Counted from the first letter of the stretch, positions 6,413 to 16,539 are shown. The stretch: DNA of 64,000 nt from Desulfobacula sp. (GCF_030611305.1 NZ_JAUWQB010000006.1:1-64000); one strand, 5' to 3'. Translations and numbers: made by a program. The notes: generated from the sequence alone by a model not told the origin.

Positions 6413-8086
6413 TTGATGATGAAACATACAATTAAAAGAATTGTTCTTGATGCTGCTCAAAAAGCCTTTGAAAATGGTGCGTTGGTGTCAGAGCAGATCC
6501 CTGAAATGGAGATAGAAGAACCCCGACATCAAGCCCATGGAGATTTTTCCACAAACTTTGCAATGGTTTCAGCCGCTGTTCAGAAAATGGCACCACGGAA
6601 AATTGCCGAAATCCTGGTATCCTTAATTGAAACCGGAAGTTTGATTGAAAAGGTTGAGATAGCCGGTCCTGGATTTATCAACTTTTTTCTTTCAAACAAA
6701 GCATGGTATCCAGTGATTGATCAGATTTTTGAACAGGATAAAAGATATGGTGCTTCTGACATTGGTAAGAATGAAAAAGTGCAGGTGGAATTTGTCAGTG
6801 CCAATCCTACAGGACCCTTGCACGTAGGGCATGGAAGGGGTGCAGCTGTAGGGGATTCTGTGGGAAACATTCTTTGTTTTGCAGGGTTTGATGTTCAAAA
6901 AGAGTATTATATTAATGATTCGGGTCGCCAGATAAGAACCCTTGGTACATCTGTCTGGGTAAGGCTGCTGCAAAAGTCAGGGAAAGAAGTCGAGTTTCCT
7001 GAGGACTGTTATAAGGGTGACTATATCATAGATCTGGCCAGTGAGATCCATGAAAAAGAGGGTGACAAGTTTATCCAAAAAGATGAGGACGAAGCCATTG
7101 CCTATTGTGCAAAATTTGCAGCAAAGAAAATTCTTAAAGGCATAAAAGAAGACCTGTCAGATTTTGGCATCACGTTTGATCAATGGTTCAGTGAGCAAAG
7201 CCTGTATGATGCAGGAAGAGTTCAAAAAGCCATTGATGACTTTAAAACAAAAGATCTGATTTATAAAGAGGATGGCGCACTCTGGTTCAGGGCACAGGAT
7301 TTTGGTGATGAGAAAAACAGGGTGGTCGTCAGAAATAACGGCCTGACAACATATTTTGCTTCAGATATTGCCTATCATATGGAGAAATATGAACGGGGAT
7401 TTGACAGGGTCATTGATGTCTGGGGAGCAGATCACCATGGATATATTAAAAGAATTGACGCATCTGTTGTTGCATCGGGCAGAAAAAGCGAACAATTTGA
7501 AGTCATATTGGTTCAACTGGTTAACCTGCTTCGCGGGGGCAAGCCTTTCCAGATGTCCAAAAGGGCCGGTGATTTTGTCACATTAAAAAATATTGTTGAT
7601 GAAGTGGGAAAAGATGCTGCAAGGTTTATGTTTTTAAGCCGCAGTTATGATTCCGGCCTTGATTTTGATCTTGAGCTTGCCAAACAGAAAAATTCTGACA
7701 ACCCCGTCTATTATGTTCAATATGTTCATGCAAGAATAACCGGTATTCTTTTAAAGGCAAAACAGGAAAATATTATTCAAGACATTGATTTTAATAAGGG
7801 GAAAAATATTCATTTGCTGAATGCGGTGGAAGAAATTAATCTCATAAAAATATTGAATGCGTTTAAAGAGAATGTGGAAAAGAGCGCTCAAACATTGCAT
7901 CCTCATGTGATTTTTACATACCTGATGAGTCTTGCGTCTGCATTCCATAGCTATTATAATAAACACAAGGTCATTACAGACGATCAAGAACAGACGTTGG
8001 CCCGATTAAGCCTTGTTCTGGGAGTGAAGAAAGTCATTAGAAACGCCTTGACACTTCTTGGGGTTACAGCACCTGAAAGAATGTAA
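6413..8086 (+). CDS. argS: arginyl-tRNA synthetase
   Basis: This 557-residue class I synthetase charges tRNA-Arg with arginine using ATP. The N-terminal additional domain (about residues 1-100) is followed by the HIGH signature in [18 protein letters not shown] near residue 140 and the KMSKS-like loop in [13 protein letters not shown] near residue 380. The C-terminal DALR anticodon-binding domain ends the protein. Length and motif order are normal for the bacterial enzyme. The start is the first of two adjacent ATGs. It lies in an operon with the SPOR protein, gatC, gatA and mutL, with spacings of a few bases. Confidence 0.97.
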   Translation: MMMKHTIKRIVLDAAQKAFENGALVSEQIPEMEIEEPRHQAHGDFSTNFAMVSAAVQKMAPRKIAEILVSLIETGSLIEKVEIAGPGFINFFLSNKAWYPVIDQIFEQDKRYGASDIGKNEKVQVEFVSANPTGPLHVGHGRGAAVGDSVGNILCFAGFDVQKEYYINDSGRQIRTLGTSVWVRLLQKSGKEVEFPEDCYKGDYIIDLASEIHEKEGDKFIQKDEDEAIAYCAKFAAKKILKGIKEDLSDFGITFDQWFSEQSLYDAGRVQKAIDDFKTKDLIYKEDGALWFRAQDFGDEKNRVVVRNNGLTTYFASDIAYHMEKYERGFDRVIDVWGADHHGYIKRIDASVVASGRKSEQFEVILVQLVNLLRGGKPFQMSKRAGDFVTLKNIVDEVGKDAARFMFLSRSYDSGLDFDLELAKQKNSDNPVYYVQYVHARITGILLKAKQENIIQDIDFNKGKNIHLLNAVEEINLIKILNAFKENVEKSAQTLHPHVIFTYLMSLASAFHSYYNKHKVITDDQEQTLARLSLVLGVKKVIRNALTLLGVTAPERM

Positions 8087-8088
8087 AA

Positions 8089-8757
8089 ATGATATCCTTT
8101 AAGGGGATTTTAAAATATTTAATTTACATATTTATTGCCGGCTGGATGTTTTTACTGGGCATCATGGTTGGACGAGGGTCTTCTCCTGTGAAGTTTGATA
8201 CCCAGAAATTTCAAAAAAGACTCGAGATCATTGCCAGTGAATTCGGAGAAAAAAAAGGTACTCAGAAAAAAATTGATTTAAAATTTTACGATGTCCTTGA
8301 TCATCCTGTGCCTGAAGAAAGCGTGCCTCCCCAAAAGAAACCATTGGAAATTATTCCCAAAAAAGAAATAATTGTTACAAAGAACATGATCCCGCTGAAG
8401 ACAAGCAGAAAAAAACAGACCTTTAAACCAAAAGCAAACAAGGCAGAGACAGATATTAAAATTAGCGAAACATTAAAAACAAGTAAAGCCTCAAAAATAA
8501 AACAAGGAGAATACACGATTCAAATCGCAGCCTATAAAAATTTTAGAGATGCAGTTTCTCATATGGCAATGCTTGAAAAAAAAGGATTCTCTTCCTACAG
8601 GATAAAAGGCCAGAAAGAGGGTGTGACCTGGTACAGAATCAGAACCGGTTCCTTTGTAACCCGTGATGAGGCAAAAAAACTTAAAGAAAAGTTGGATAAA
8701 GCCAGGATAAATTCAATGATTATTAAAAGGGATAAAAATGAAGATATCAACAGATGA
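8089..8757 (+). CDS. SPOR-domain membrane protein
   Basis: This 222-residue protein starts with a single membrane segment (residues 8-28, YLIYIFIAGWMFLLGIMVG). A long Lys/Pro-rich linker follows, then a C-terminal SPOR domain (about 145-218, YTIQIAAYKNFRDAV and later WYRIRTGSFVTRDEA). SPOR domains bind glycan strands lacking stem peptides at the division septum. The topology is therefore an inner-membrane anchor with a periplasmic peptidoglycan-binding end, as in DedD/FtsN-like proteins. The start is 2 bases after argS, and the 3' end overlaps gatC by 20 bases. The pairing with argS is seen in many deltaproteobacteria. The exact partner in division is not deducible. Confidence 0.85.
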   Translation: MISFKGILKYLIYIFIAGWMFLLGIMVGRGSSPVKFDTQKFQKRLEIIASEFGEKKGTQKKIDLKFYDVLDHPVPEESVPPQKKPLEIIPKKEIIVTKNMIPLKTSRKKQTFKPKANKAETDIKISETLKTSKASKIKQGEYTIQIAAYKNFRDAVSHMAMLEKKGFSSYRIKGQKEGVTWYRIRTGSFVTRDEAKKLKEKLDKARINSMIIKRDKNEDINR

Positions 8758-9025
8758 AGTCACAAAGATTGCCCATCTTGCCCGACTGGAGATTGATGTG
8801 TCGCAAAAAGAGAAAATGGCGGAGCAGCTGAGCCATATTTTGCAATATATTGATAAGCTCAAGGATGTTGATGTCGAGGGTGTCAAGCTTTTTTCAGGAG
8901 CTGCTTTTATGAACAATGTATTGAGAGATGATGAATTGAAAGTATCGCCAGGCCCTGATGTTACGCTTGCCAATGCACCGCAGAGAGATGAAGATTTCTA
9001 TATAGTTCCAAGAATTGTGAAATAA
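8738..9025 (+). CDS. gatC: Asp/Glu-tRNA amidotransferase subunit C
   Basis: A 95-residue GatC, the small subunit that wraps around GatA and stabilises the GatCAB complex. Family marks are the start VTKIAHLARLEI, the segment LSHILQYIDKLKDVDVEGV and the C-terminal PQRDEDFYIVPRIV. The start lies inside the end of the SPOR gene, suggesting coupled translation. gatA follows 12 bases later. gatB is not here but about 6 kb away on the opposite strand. Confidence 0.95.
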   Translation: MKISTDEVTKIAHLARLEIDVSQKEKMAEQLSHILQYIDKLKDVDVEGVKLFSGAAFMNNVLRDDELKVSPGPDVTLANAPQRDEDFYIVPRIVK

Positions 9026-9037
9026 GGATAATATTAA

Positions 9038-10510
9038 ATGGAATTTTGTGAACTTACCATAGCCAGTGCCCAAAAATTGCTTTTGGGGCATCAAATCTCT
9101 TCTTTTGAGCTGACAAATGCATTGCTGGATCGGATTGAAAAATATGATGATAAAATGGGTGCTTTTATAACGGTTGACAAAGATCTGGCCCTGGAACAGG
9201 CAAAAAGGGCGGATCAGGATATTGCCGATGACAAGATATCAGCCTTGACCGGTGTGCCCATTGCATTAAAAGATCTCTTGTGCACCAGGGGAATAAAAAC
9301 TACCTGTGGATCAAAGATTCTCGATAATTTTATACCGCAATACGATGGAACTGTTGTTTCAAAGCTAAAGGGAAATGGTGCCGTCATTATCGGCAAAACC
9401 AATATGGATGAGTTTGCCATGGGATCTTCCACTGAAAATTCTTCCTATAAAATCACAACAAACCCCTGGAATAAGGAATATGTGCCCGGTGGTTCCAGTG
9501 GGGGATCTGCTGCTGCTGTGGCCGCACAGTTTTGCTGCGCCGCCCTTGGAACTGATACGGGTGGTTCAATTCGCCAGCCGGCATCCCATTGTGGTGTTGT
9601 GGGGCTTAAGCCGACCTATGGCAGGGTATCCAGGTTTGGTCTGGTTTCATATGGCTCTTCTCTTGATCAGATTGGGCCGATCACAAAAGATGTTAAGGAT
9701 GCTGCACTATTACTGAACATCATATCGGGAAATGATAAAATGGATTCAACCAGTGCAGCGGTTGATGTGCCTGATTTCACTCACGCCTTTGATCAGTTCA
9801 AAAAAGGGTCTTTAAAAGGAATGACAGCAGGGATTCCAAAAGAATACATGTCGGTTGACGGGATTGATCCTGAAGTTGAAAAAGTCTTTAAAGAGGCAAA
9901 AAAGATTCTGGAAGATCTGGGTGTTCAAGTAAAAGAGATCTCTTTACCGCACACAGAGTATGTTGTAGCAGCCTATTATATTATCGCTCCCTGTGAAGCC
10001 AGTTCCAATCTTGCCAGATTTGATGGTGTGAGATACGGTTTCAGGGGAAAATCTTGTGAAGACCTTATTGATATGTACAAAAAAACCAAATCAAAAGGGT
10101 TTGGCCCGGAAGTCCAGAGAAGAATTCTTATCGGAACATATGCACTTTCAGCCGGCTACTATGATGCCTATTATGGACGGGCATCACAGGTTCGAACACT
10201 TATTATGGAGGATTTTTCAAACGCCTTTAAGGCCTGTGATTTCATCCTGTCTCCTGTGGCGCCTGCCCCTGCGTTTAAAATTGGTGAGAATATTGATGAT
10301 CCCTTAACCATGTATTTAACAGACATTTTCACGCTTTCCGCCAATATGGCCGGTATTCCCGGAATATCCGTTCCTGCGGGATATTCTTCAAAAGGGCTTC
10401 CCATTGGTATTCAGATGATGGCGAACAGGTTTGATGAGATGGCTCTTTTAAGGGCAGGGTATGGGTTTGAAAAAACAATCCTATTGGAGAAAAAGTTTCC
10501 AGATCTTTAA
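9038..10510 (+). CDS. gatA: Glu/Asp-tRNA amidotransferase subunit A
   Basis: This 490-residue amidase-signature enzyme releases ammonia from glutamine for amidation of Glu-tRNA(Gln) and/or Asp-tRNA(Asn). The amidase signature region is complete: Lys in ALKDLLC near residue 80, the Gly/Ser-rich [15 protein letters not shown] near 150-165 with the cis-Ser, and the nucleophile Ser in [16 protein letters not shown]. Length is usual. It is cotranscribed with gatC. Together with GltX in this window it indicates indirect aminoacylation. Confidence 0.97.
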   Translation: MEFCELTIASAQKLLLGHQISSFELTNALLDRIEKYDDKMGAFITVDKDLALEQAKRADQDIADDKISALTGVPIALKDLLCTRGIKTTCGSKILDNFIPQYDGTVVSKLKGNGAVIIGKTNMDEFAMGSSTENSSYKITTNPWNKEYVPGGSSGGSAAAVAAQFCCAALGTDTGGSIRQPASHCGVVGLKPTYGRVSRFGLVSYGSSLDQIGPITKDVKDAALLLNIISGNDKMDSTSAAVDVPDFTHAFDQFKKGSLKGMTAGIPKEYMSVDGIDPEVEKVFKEAKKILEDLGVQVKEISLPHTEYVVAAYYIIAPCEASSNLARFDGVRYGFRGKSCEDLIDMYKKTKSKGFGPEVQRRILIGTYALSAGYYDAYYGRASQVRTLIMEDFSNAFKACDFILSPVAPAPAFKIGENIDDPLTMYLTDIFTLSANMAGIPGISVPAGYSSKGLPIGIQMMANRFDEMALLRAGYGFEKTILLEKKFPDL

Positions 10511-10528
10511 ATATAAAGGAGATGAGAT

Positions 10529-10723
10529 ATGTCAACTATGCAACCCCAGGGGGACAAATTAAAAAAGGCGGTTAAATGGATATCTGATAAGAGAAAACAA
10601 AATTTTGATATCAATCTGGCCAAACTGGTGGATGAAGCCAGCTTCCAATTTGATTTAAGCCCGAAAGATTCCCAGTTTCTATTAAGGTTTGTAAAAAATG
10701 ACGACCATCAGAATTCTGCCTGA
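10529..10723 (+). CDS. small conserved hypothetical protein upstream of mutL
   Basis: A 64-residue protein with a Lys-rich start (DKLKKAVKWISDKR) and a mostly helical pattern; family unknown. The ATG at 10529 has AAAGGAGATG upstream, which is a strong site. Its last 26 bases overlap the start of mutL, so it is very likely expressed and coupled to mutL. The compact basic helical character would fit a nucleic-acid-associated protein, but nothing seen proves this. Confidence 0.7.
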   Translation: MSTMQPQGDKLKKAVKWISDKRKQNFDINLAKLVDEASFQFDLSPKDSQFLLRFVKNDDHQNSA

Positions 10724-12491
10724 AATTCTTTCCAACCAGATTGCAGCAGGGGAGGTGGTCCAAAGACCATCCTCCGTGGTCAAAGAGCTGGTTGAAAACT
10801 CTATTGATGCCGGATCTACCAGTATTACCATTGAGGCAGTAAGAGGCGGAAAATCTTTAATACGGGTTTCTGATAACGGCACCGGGCTTTTAAGGGATGA
10901 TGCGCTCTTATCCATAGAGAGATATGCCACAAGCAAGATATTTACAAAAGAGGATCTTTTTTCCATCTCAACCATGGGATTCAGGGGAGAGGCACTTCCA
11001 TCCATTGCATCGGTTTCAAAGTTCAGTCTTGTGACCCGGACAAAAGAGTCTGATATTGGAACAAAGATTGATATCATAGGAGGGAAAGTACGGGATGTTT
11101 CTGATGCCGGGGCTCCGGTCGGTACCATGGTGGAAGTTAAAAATCTTTTTTTTAACACACCGGCCCGAAAGAAGTTTTTAAAATCCGATAATACGGAAAC
11201 AAGCCATATTGCCGATGCCATATCCGGCATGGCCCTTGGAAATTCTCATATTCAGTTCAGGCTGTTTTTAAACAATAAGCTGCAAAAAAGCTTTTCATCG
11301 TCTGATGATCTGTTCCAAAGATCTGTCGGTATCCTTGGAAGGGATGTTGCCGACAAATTGTATAAACTTGAGTTTTCAAACGCCTTTATCACTATCCACG
11401 GGTATTGTTCCAACCCGGTGGTCACAAGAAGTACCTCGTCAAAGATTTTTTTGTTTGTGAACAACAGGCTTGTGTATGACCGGGGACTTATCTCGGCGAT
11501 TTTCCAGGGGTACAAAGGCAGGATCATGAAGGGTAAATTTCCTCTGGCTGTCATTTTTATTGATATTGCCTTTGACCAGGTGGATGTTAATGTTCATCCG
11601 TCTAAAAAGGAGATCAAGTTTTTTAACGCTCAACGGGTGTATCAGGTAGTGTCGGAAACGATTGGAAATGCATTGTTCCAAGAGCAGCAGAACATAGCAG
11701 TTTATTCAAAAGCACAGACCGGTTTTGATATGAGCCAGAAAAAAATGATTGAAAAATTTGAATATTCAGATGAAGCATTTAAACCGGATAAGATGGATAA
11801 GGTTGAACAATCTTCCATGGATTGGCCGACAGGTCCGGGTGAAAATAAAAAAAGTTCTGTCAGTGGACAGGCAGTGCAGCAAAAAGCTCCACAAACACAT
11901 AAATATGCCTCTGGCGGAATTAAAATCATCGGGCAGATCATGGGAACGTATATTCTTGCAGAAACCAGAGACAGCCTGATGCTGATGGATCAGCATGCTG
12001 CCCATGAAAGGATTGTATACGAAAACCTTAAACATCGGTATCAGTCTCTTAAAGTTCAAAGTCAGAACCTTGCTGTGCCGGAAACCCTTGAATTAAACTT
12101 TAAGGAAGCAGATCTTTTGTCCAGTATTCTGGATGACCTAAAAGCGCTGGGCATGATTATTGAACCCTTCGGAGACACAACCTTTGTTGTAAAAGCGGTG
12201 CCGGCCATTATTGATGAAAAAGAGATCAAGCCGATTATTGTTGAAATCCTTGAAACGGCTCTGGTTAAAAAACATGGATTTTCAAAAGAGGACTGGCTTG
12301 ATGAATGCCTGATTTTGATGGCCTGTCACGGGGCAATCCGTGCAAATCTAAATCTTGGCCAGATTGAAATTGCGAAACTGATAGCTGATCTTGAACAATG
12401 CGAAAATCCCCGTCACTGTCCACATGGCCGCCCGATCATGATCTTCTGGACCAAAAATCAAATAGAAAAGCTGTTTAAAAGGGTTGTATGA
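10698..12491 (+). CDS. mutL: DNA mismatch repair protein MutL (endonuclease type)
   Basis: This 597-residue GHKL-ATPase links MutS recognition to strand incision in mismatch repair. The N-terminal ATPase motifs are clear: ENSIDAGSTSI (Mg/ATP), DNGTG and GFRGEALPSI. A variable linker spans about 335-400. The C-terminal dimerisation domain carries the metal-binding endonuclease motif DQHAAHERIVYE (DQHA-x2-E-x4-E) and CPHGRP. It is therefore the nicking type of MutL, as in bacteria lacking MutH. The start overlaps the preceding 64-residue gene. Confidence 0.96.
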   Translation: MTTIRILPEILSNQIAAGEVVQRPSSVVKELVENSIDAGSTSITIEAVRGGKSLIRVSDNGTGLLRDDALLSIERYATSKIFTKEDLFSISTMGFRGEALPSIASVSKFSLVTRTKESDIGTKIDIIGGKVRDVSDAGAPVGTMVEVKNLFFNTPARKKFLKSDNTETSHIADAISGMALGNSHIQFRLFLNNKLQKSFSSSDDLFQRSVGILGRDVADKLYKLEFSNAFITIHGYCSNPVVTRSTSSKIFLFVNNRLVYDRGLISAIFQGYKGRIMKGKFPLAVIFIDIAFDQVDVNVHPSKKEIKFFNAQRVYQVVSETIGNALFQEQQNIAVYSKAQTGFDMSQKKMIEKFEYSDEAFKPDKMDKVEQSSMDWPTGPGENKKSSVSGQAVQQKAPQTHKYASGGIKIIGQIMGTYILAETRDSLMLMDQHAAHERIVYENLKHRYQSLKVQSQNLAVPETLELNFKEADLLSSILDDLKALGMIIEPFGDTTFVVKAVPAIIDEKEIKPIIVEILETALVKKHGFSKEDWLDECLILMACHGAIRANLNLGQIEIAKLIADLEQCENPRHCPHGRPIMIFWTKNQIEKLFKRVV

Positions 12492-12541
12492 GGAACTGGG
12501 ATGGGTTATAAATAAAAATTTATATTACAAGGAGTTTGATT

Positions 12542-14146
12542 TTGAAAACTAAAAAGAATTTTGGGAAGGTATTATATTTCACTTTTGTCGTGATGATGTG
12601 GGGTATGATAATAGGCAATCCCTGTTTTTCCAAAGAAATAAAAAAGGTGGCCGTCCTTCCATTTGTAATGAATGCCCAGCAGGACCTGAAGTTTTTGCAA
12701 AAGGGTGTTTTTGACATGTTTTCATCACGGATCTCCTATGGTGATGAGGTCGAGGTCCTGACCCGTGAAGATCTTGAGAATAAGCTTGGCAATGCTGATC
12801 TTTCTTCTATAATCAAGGGCGTAAATGAATCAAAGGCAAAAGAACTGGGCAATCTTCTAAATGTAGATTATGTGCTTTTCGGAAGCCTGACCCTTTTTGG
12901 GAACAGCATGAGTCTTGATGTGAATATGGTTGACATAAAACCTGATAATCCGGCACTTACTTTTTTTCGTCAGGGAAATGATGCAGGTGCTGTTATACCG
13001 GAACTCGATAAGATCGCAGAAGAAATTAATTATAAAGTGTTTGGAAGAGAAACACTCCAGTTTCAATCTCAGAAGGCCATGCAAAGGGCTTATGCCGGGG
13101 AGGGGGAAGGGTATGTAAGCCCGCTCAAAAAATTTCAAACTCTTTTATCTGTTAATGGTACATTGAATGGTGTTGCCACAGGAGACCTTGACGGTGATAA
13201 AAAAAATGAAATCGTTGTTATTCAGGACAGAACCGTCCAGATTTTTAAATATGGGTTTAACGGAAAGATCAGCCTGGTCCAAAAAATTGAGGACAATTCA
13301 GTTGCCATGAGTCTTGTTGGTGTTGATGTGGCAGATATTAATCAAAACGGATATGCAGAAATTTTCATTACCCGGATCAACAACAGGAATCAATCTGTCG
13401 CCTCCTGCGTTATTGAATATAATGGCAGCAAATATGTAAAAGGAAAAACAACATATCCCTGGTACTTAAGAGTGATAAAAGATGCTAAAGGCAATTTGGA
13501 ACTGTTTGCCCAGGCACACACCCAAAAAGGCCCATGGGCTCCCAAAAAGGTCTTTAAAGTCAACTGGCAAAATAATTCATATACTCAGGGAACCCGTCTG
13601 AGGGTACCGGAAAAAGGGTTTTCTGTATTGAGTATGACAACCGGGAAAGCATTCAGTAATGACACTGCAATGTATTTGTACACAGATGAGTTGGGGCAGC
13701 TTGTTGTTTTTAATGATTCCGGACATATTGAATGGTCCAGCGACAAGGGATATGGCGGCAGCAGTCTTTTTTATGCGCACCCCAAGACTGTTCATGGGTT
13801 ATATGATAATAAGTATGATTTTTTGCAGCCCAAAAATATTATGTACGATATGGATTCTGACGGGAAAGCTGAATTATTTGTTATAAAAAACAAGGAAGCG
13901 TCTGATTACCTTTTCAAAAACACCCGGGTATTTAAACAAGGAAGTATTGAAATTCTTAACTGGAATGACATGGGGTTGTCGTTTGAGAATGCACCTAAAA
14001 AATTTTCAGGGCCGGTTACCAGCATTGACATCGGCGATTATGACAATGATTCGAAAATGGAATTGCTTGTTACCATGATCAAGAAAGGCAATAATATGTT
14101 TTCCCGTGATTCAAAGAGTTTGCTTGTCGCTTATGATCTCGATTGA
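12542..14146 (+). CDS. secreted TolB-like / FG-GAP repeat protein
   Basis: About 534 residues. I prefer the TTG at 12542 because AAGGAG (12529-12534) lies 7 bases before it; the track start at 12536 is too close. Residues 1-30 form a signal peptide ending near NPCFSKE. Residues 32-165 form a TolB/CsgG-like N-terminal domain (KKVAVLPFVMNA). The rest holds at least four FG-GAP/integrin-like calcium sites: DLDGDKKNE, DINQNGYAE, DMDSDGKAE and DYDNDSKME. A periplasmic or surface beta-propeller is likely. The N-terminal domain is paralogous to the protein at 15901-16527. A terminator follows. Function unknown. Confidence 0.8.
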   Translation: MKTKKNFGKVLYFTFVVMMWGMIIGNPCFSKEIKKVAVLPFVMNAQQDLKFLQKGVFDMFSSRISYGDEVEVLTREDLENKLGNADLSSIIKGVNESKAKELGNLLNVDYVLFGSLTLFGNSMSLDVNMVDIKPDNPALTFFRQGNDAGAVIPELDKIAEEINYKVFGRETLQFQSQKAMQRAYAGEGEGYVSPLKKFQTLLSVNGTLNGVATGDLDGDKKNEIVVIQDRTVQIFKYGFNGKISLVQKIEDNSVAMSLVGVDVADINQNGYAEIFITRINNRNQSVASCVIEYNGSKYVKGKTTYPWYLRVIKDAKGNLELFAQAHTQKGPWAPKKVFKVNWQNNSYTQGTRLRVPEKGFSVLSMTTGKAFSNDTAMYLYTDELGQLVVFNDSGHIEWSSDKGYGGSSLFYAHPKTVHGLYDNKYDFLQPKNIMYDMDSDGKAELFVIKNKEASDYLFKNTRVFKQGSIEILNWNDMGLSFENAPKKFSGPVTSIDIGDYDNDSKMELLVTMIKKGNNMFSRDSKSLLVAYDLD

Positions 14147-14182
14147 ATAGATCTGTCAGGTAATATAATTCAATAATTTAAG

Positions 14183-14232
14183 CGGAGGAAGCAAGGTTTC
14201 GAATTTGGAAATCATGCAATCTCCGTTTTTTT
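14183..14232 (+). terminator. rho-independent terminator after the FG-GAP protein gene
   Basis: CGGAG (14183-14187) pairs with CTCCG (14221-14225), followed by seven T residues. The stem is short with a long loop but correctly placed 36 bases after the stop. Confidence 0.5.
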
Positions 14233-14390
14233 ATTGCCAACACGGCTTATAGTTTTCTTTCCGATAGTCAAAGGATACGCATGTCGGAGATCAAAGCTTG
14301 TGGAAGCTGAAAATCATGGAGTGGGGCACTAACTAATGACCTTCACCCTGGGCCCAAGGAAAAGAAACCGGCTTTAGGTTGGTAAATAAA
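14233..14390. other. convergent intergenic DNA, nothing further seen
   Basis: This is the remainder of a 320-base gap between the FG-GAP gene (plus) and the porin gene (minus). Apart from the two flanking terminators I see no ORF, repeat or RNA structure I can support. Confidence 0.4.
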
Positions 14391-14426
14391 AAATGGGGCT
14401 TGCTCTGTGAAAAGCAAACCCCATTT
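14391..14426 (-). terminator. rho-independent terminator of the porin gene
   Basis: AAATGGGG (14391-14398) pairs with CCCCATTT (14419-14426), with TTGCT/AGCAA inside. The A-run before 14393 becomes a T-run on the minus strand. It lies about 40 bases after the porin stop. Confidence 0.75.
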
Positions 14427-14466
14427 AATCTTAAGCAATATTTATATTAAAAATAAATAATTTTAC

Positions 14467-15663
14467 TTAGAAAGATACGCTGAGTTGGACAGTTGCACCA
14501 ATAAGAGCATCATCATTGGTAGTGTCATCATAATCAGGAGCGACATACCCCACACCACCGGAAAGCGTTACAGCTGGCATCCAGGCATAGTCTATGTTAG
14601 CAACAGCATAAACTTTGCTGTTCAGGTTATGATCTTCATTGGGTTCTGCATAACCAAGTTTTGCCCACAAAGTCACGGCTTCAGTGACATTAATTTGAAG
14701 ATCACCAACAATAGCGGTAACACCGTAACCAGCACCGCTAACGTCAAATATACCAGTATTTCCACCAAAATTACCATTGTTGTATGCTAAAGCACCGTCA
14801 TAATCAAGAGGCTTGAAAACCGCATCATCTGCGATAGAAGTTAACTGGCTTTCATTGGAATCAACGTCGTTAGCCCATATAACGGTTACGCCACCTTTAA
14901 TGGTGTCAGAAAAAGTTGCATCCAAAGCTGCGTGAAGCTGAGTTCCGGCATAATCTATTCCTTCGCCGTCATCACCACTAAATATTTCTCCTGCACCGCT
15001 CAAAGTAAACATATCAGAGAGTGGAGCAACAACATGGAGTGAATACCCGGTTTTGGTATCATTGGTGGCGCCATTCTTGGTAGTTGCAAAAGAAAGTCCG
15101 CCTGAAAAAGCATCGCAGGCATAAAGAAGGCTTGCTCCATAAGTGTCAGTATCATCATTGTCGCCTTCATCTGTAAGTACGTTACCGTCTGTACCACCTT
15201 CAGATTCTTTAACATAGAGAAGCTTAAGGGTTACAGGATTGAAAGCAAAATCAGCCTGGATACCCTGGAACTGGTCACTCCAAAGCGTTCCAAGACCCCA
15301 GTCTCCACCCTGCTGACCAACAGTTAAAGTCAGTGGGCCCTGGTTGATTTTAACCCAGGCACGGTCAACCATGAGAGTGTCGCCACCAGCTTCCGGTCTG
15401 TAACCATCACCCCATCGGAATTCTGCAAAATCACCGCGAAGCTGTGCACTTACATTGTCATTCACTTTCCAGCTGAAAGCAACCCTCATTCTTTGATCAA
15501 AATAGGTTTCTTTTTCAACGCCGGTGTCAGTGTCTCTTGGGTTGTCAACACTGACTGCTTCAAAACGGTATTGACCGCCTGCAGAAAAATCTGACGCTGT
15601 TACCGGAGTAACAAAAAAGGCTGCGATAAAAACTACCGCAATTACTAATGCTAATTTTTTCAT
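14467..15663 (-). CDS. outer-membrane porin-like beta-barrel protein
   Basis: A 398-residue protein with a classical signal peptide (MKKLALVIAVVFIAAFFVTPVTAS) and alternating amphipathic beta strands rich in Asp, Gly and aromatic residues. The C-terminal residue is Phe (VQLSVSF), as required for Bam-dependent outer-membrane insertion. It resembles the abundant general porins of Desulfobacteraceae. Solute specificity cannot be read. The start is supported by AAAAGGAAAAAAAG. The leader has an inverted repeat (15700-15726). A strong terminator follows the gene. It is monocistronic and likely highly expressed. Confidence 0.85.
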   Translation of the reverse strand: MKKLALVIAVVFIAAFFVTPVTASDFSAGGQYRFEAVSVDNPRDTDTGVEKETYFDQRMRVAFSWKVNDNVSAQLRGDFAEFRWGDGYRPEAGGDTLMVDRAWVKINQGPLTLTVGQQGGDWGLGTLWSDQFQGIQADFAFNPVTLKLLYVKESEGGTDGNVLTDEGDNDDTDTYGASLLYACDAFSGGLSFATTKNGATNDTKTGYSLHVVAPLSDMFTLSGAGEIFSGDDGEGIDYAGTQLHAALDATFSDTIKGGVTVIWANDVDSNESQLTSIADDAVFKPLDYDGALAYNNGNFGGNTGIFDVSGAGYGVTAIVGDLQINVTEAVTLWAKLGYAEPNEDHNLNSKVYAVANIDYAWMPAVTLSGGVGYVAPDYDDTTNDDALIGATVQLSVSF

Positions 15664-15699
15664 CTTTTTTTCCTTTTAAAAAAAAGTTAAATCAAATTT

Positions 15700-15726
15700 T
15701 TATTGTACTCCTTTTAAATACAATAA
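15700..15726 (-). promoter_or_regulatory. leader hairpin upstream of the porin gene
   Basis: TTATTGTA (15700-15707) pairs with TACAATAA (15719-15726) around a loop that, on the minus strand, contains AAAAGGAG, a Shine-Dalgarno-like sequence. ATTTAACTTTTTTT occurs twice around it. It may be an operator or an RNA element in the 5' leader; the role is unknown. Confidence 0.35.
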
Positions 15727-15900
15727 AAAAAGTTAAATTACGCCTAATCTTTAAAAAATGTTAAGAGCCTTTACTTCCAGGCATCCCCCCTTTCTTTTGA
15801 GATTAATGCTTTGCATGATAAAGCACAAACATAGGCAGGTGTCAATGAGAAAATGCCTTTTGGGGGTGTTTTTAGTAAAAAAAGCGTGAAAAAGGGCAAA

Positions 15901-16527
15901 TTACCATATTTTCCACCAGGGTTTTCCCTCATCTTCTCCTATGGGGCGGACCGGCATCATCCGTTCTGGACTCATCCGCCTTAAATCCTCTTCAGTGATA
16001 GTTTTTTCTTTTTTAAATTTTTCATAGGAAACAGTCGCGCGATCAAATATTTTTTTATTGATTTTGGCCGCAGCAATATCGATTTCTGAGATAATCTTGT
16101 TAATCGTTTTCGATTGCCCGTAAAAAGTCAGAAAGGATTTTTCCTTTAAATTGTAGACTTTTATATCAATACTATACGCACCTGAAAACTGGGTTACTAT
16201 GCCCGTGATCACATAATCGGCAGTTGTTTTTTCTCCAAGTTTAATGATGGTTTTACTTTCAGAAGATTTATTTATGCCGGACAATTCTTTTATTATAGTA
16301 CCTGTTTTAACAACAGTCACATTGCCTTTCCATGACAGCCTTGAATGAAGCATCTTTAAAACGCCTGATGTGATATAAGAGATATCGCCCTGTGAGTTTG
16401 TTTCAAACGGGATAATGGCAATGATTTTCATGGTTTTTGAATCTGCCATACTGGAACTTATGGGAGTAAGTATGAAAATGATTAACAATAAAAGTATTTG
16501 TTTTTTTAACATATTTAAATTGTTCAC
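15901..16527 (-). CDS. secreted TolB/CsgG-like protein, paralogue of the FG-GAP protein N-terminus
   Basis: A 208-residue protein starting at GTG (16527), with GGAG six bases upstream. The first 28 residues are a signal peptide (LKKQILLLLIIFILTPISSSMA). The body aligns with the N-terminal domain of the protein at 12542: MKIIAIIPFETN corresponds to IKKVAVLPFVMN, ADYVITGIVTQFSGAYSIDIKVYN to VDYVLFGSLTLFGNSMSLDVNMVD, and INKKIFDRATV to INYKVFGRETL. No FG-GAP repeats follow. Instead there is a short Arg/Pro tail ending KPWWKIW. It is probably periplasmic. Lying 12 bases after gatB on the same strand, it may be cotranscribed with it. Confidence 0.75.
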   Translation of the reverse strand: MNNLNMLKKQILLLLIIFILTPISSSMADSKTMKIIAIIPFETNSQGDISYITSGVLKMLHSRLSWKGNVTVVKTGTIIKELSGINKSSESKTIIKLGEKTTADYVITGIVTQFSGAYSIDIKVYNLKEKSFLTFYGQSKTINKIISEIDIAAAKINKKIFDRATVSYEKFKKEKTITEEDLRRMSPERMMPVRPIGEDEGKPWWKIW

Positions 16528-16539
16528 TATAAGCTCCGT

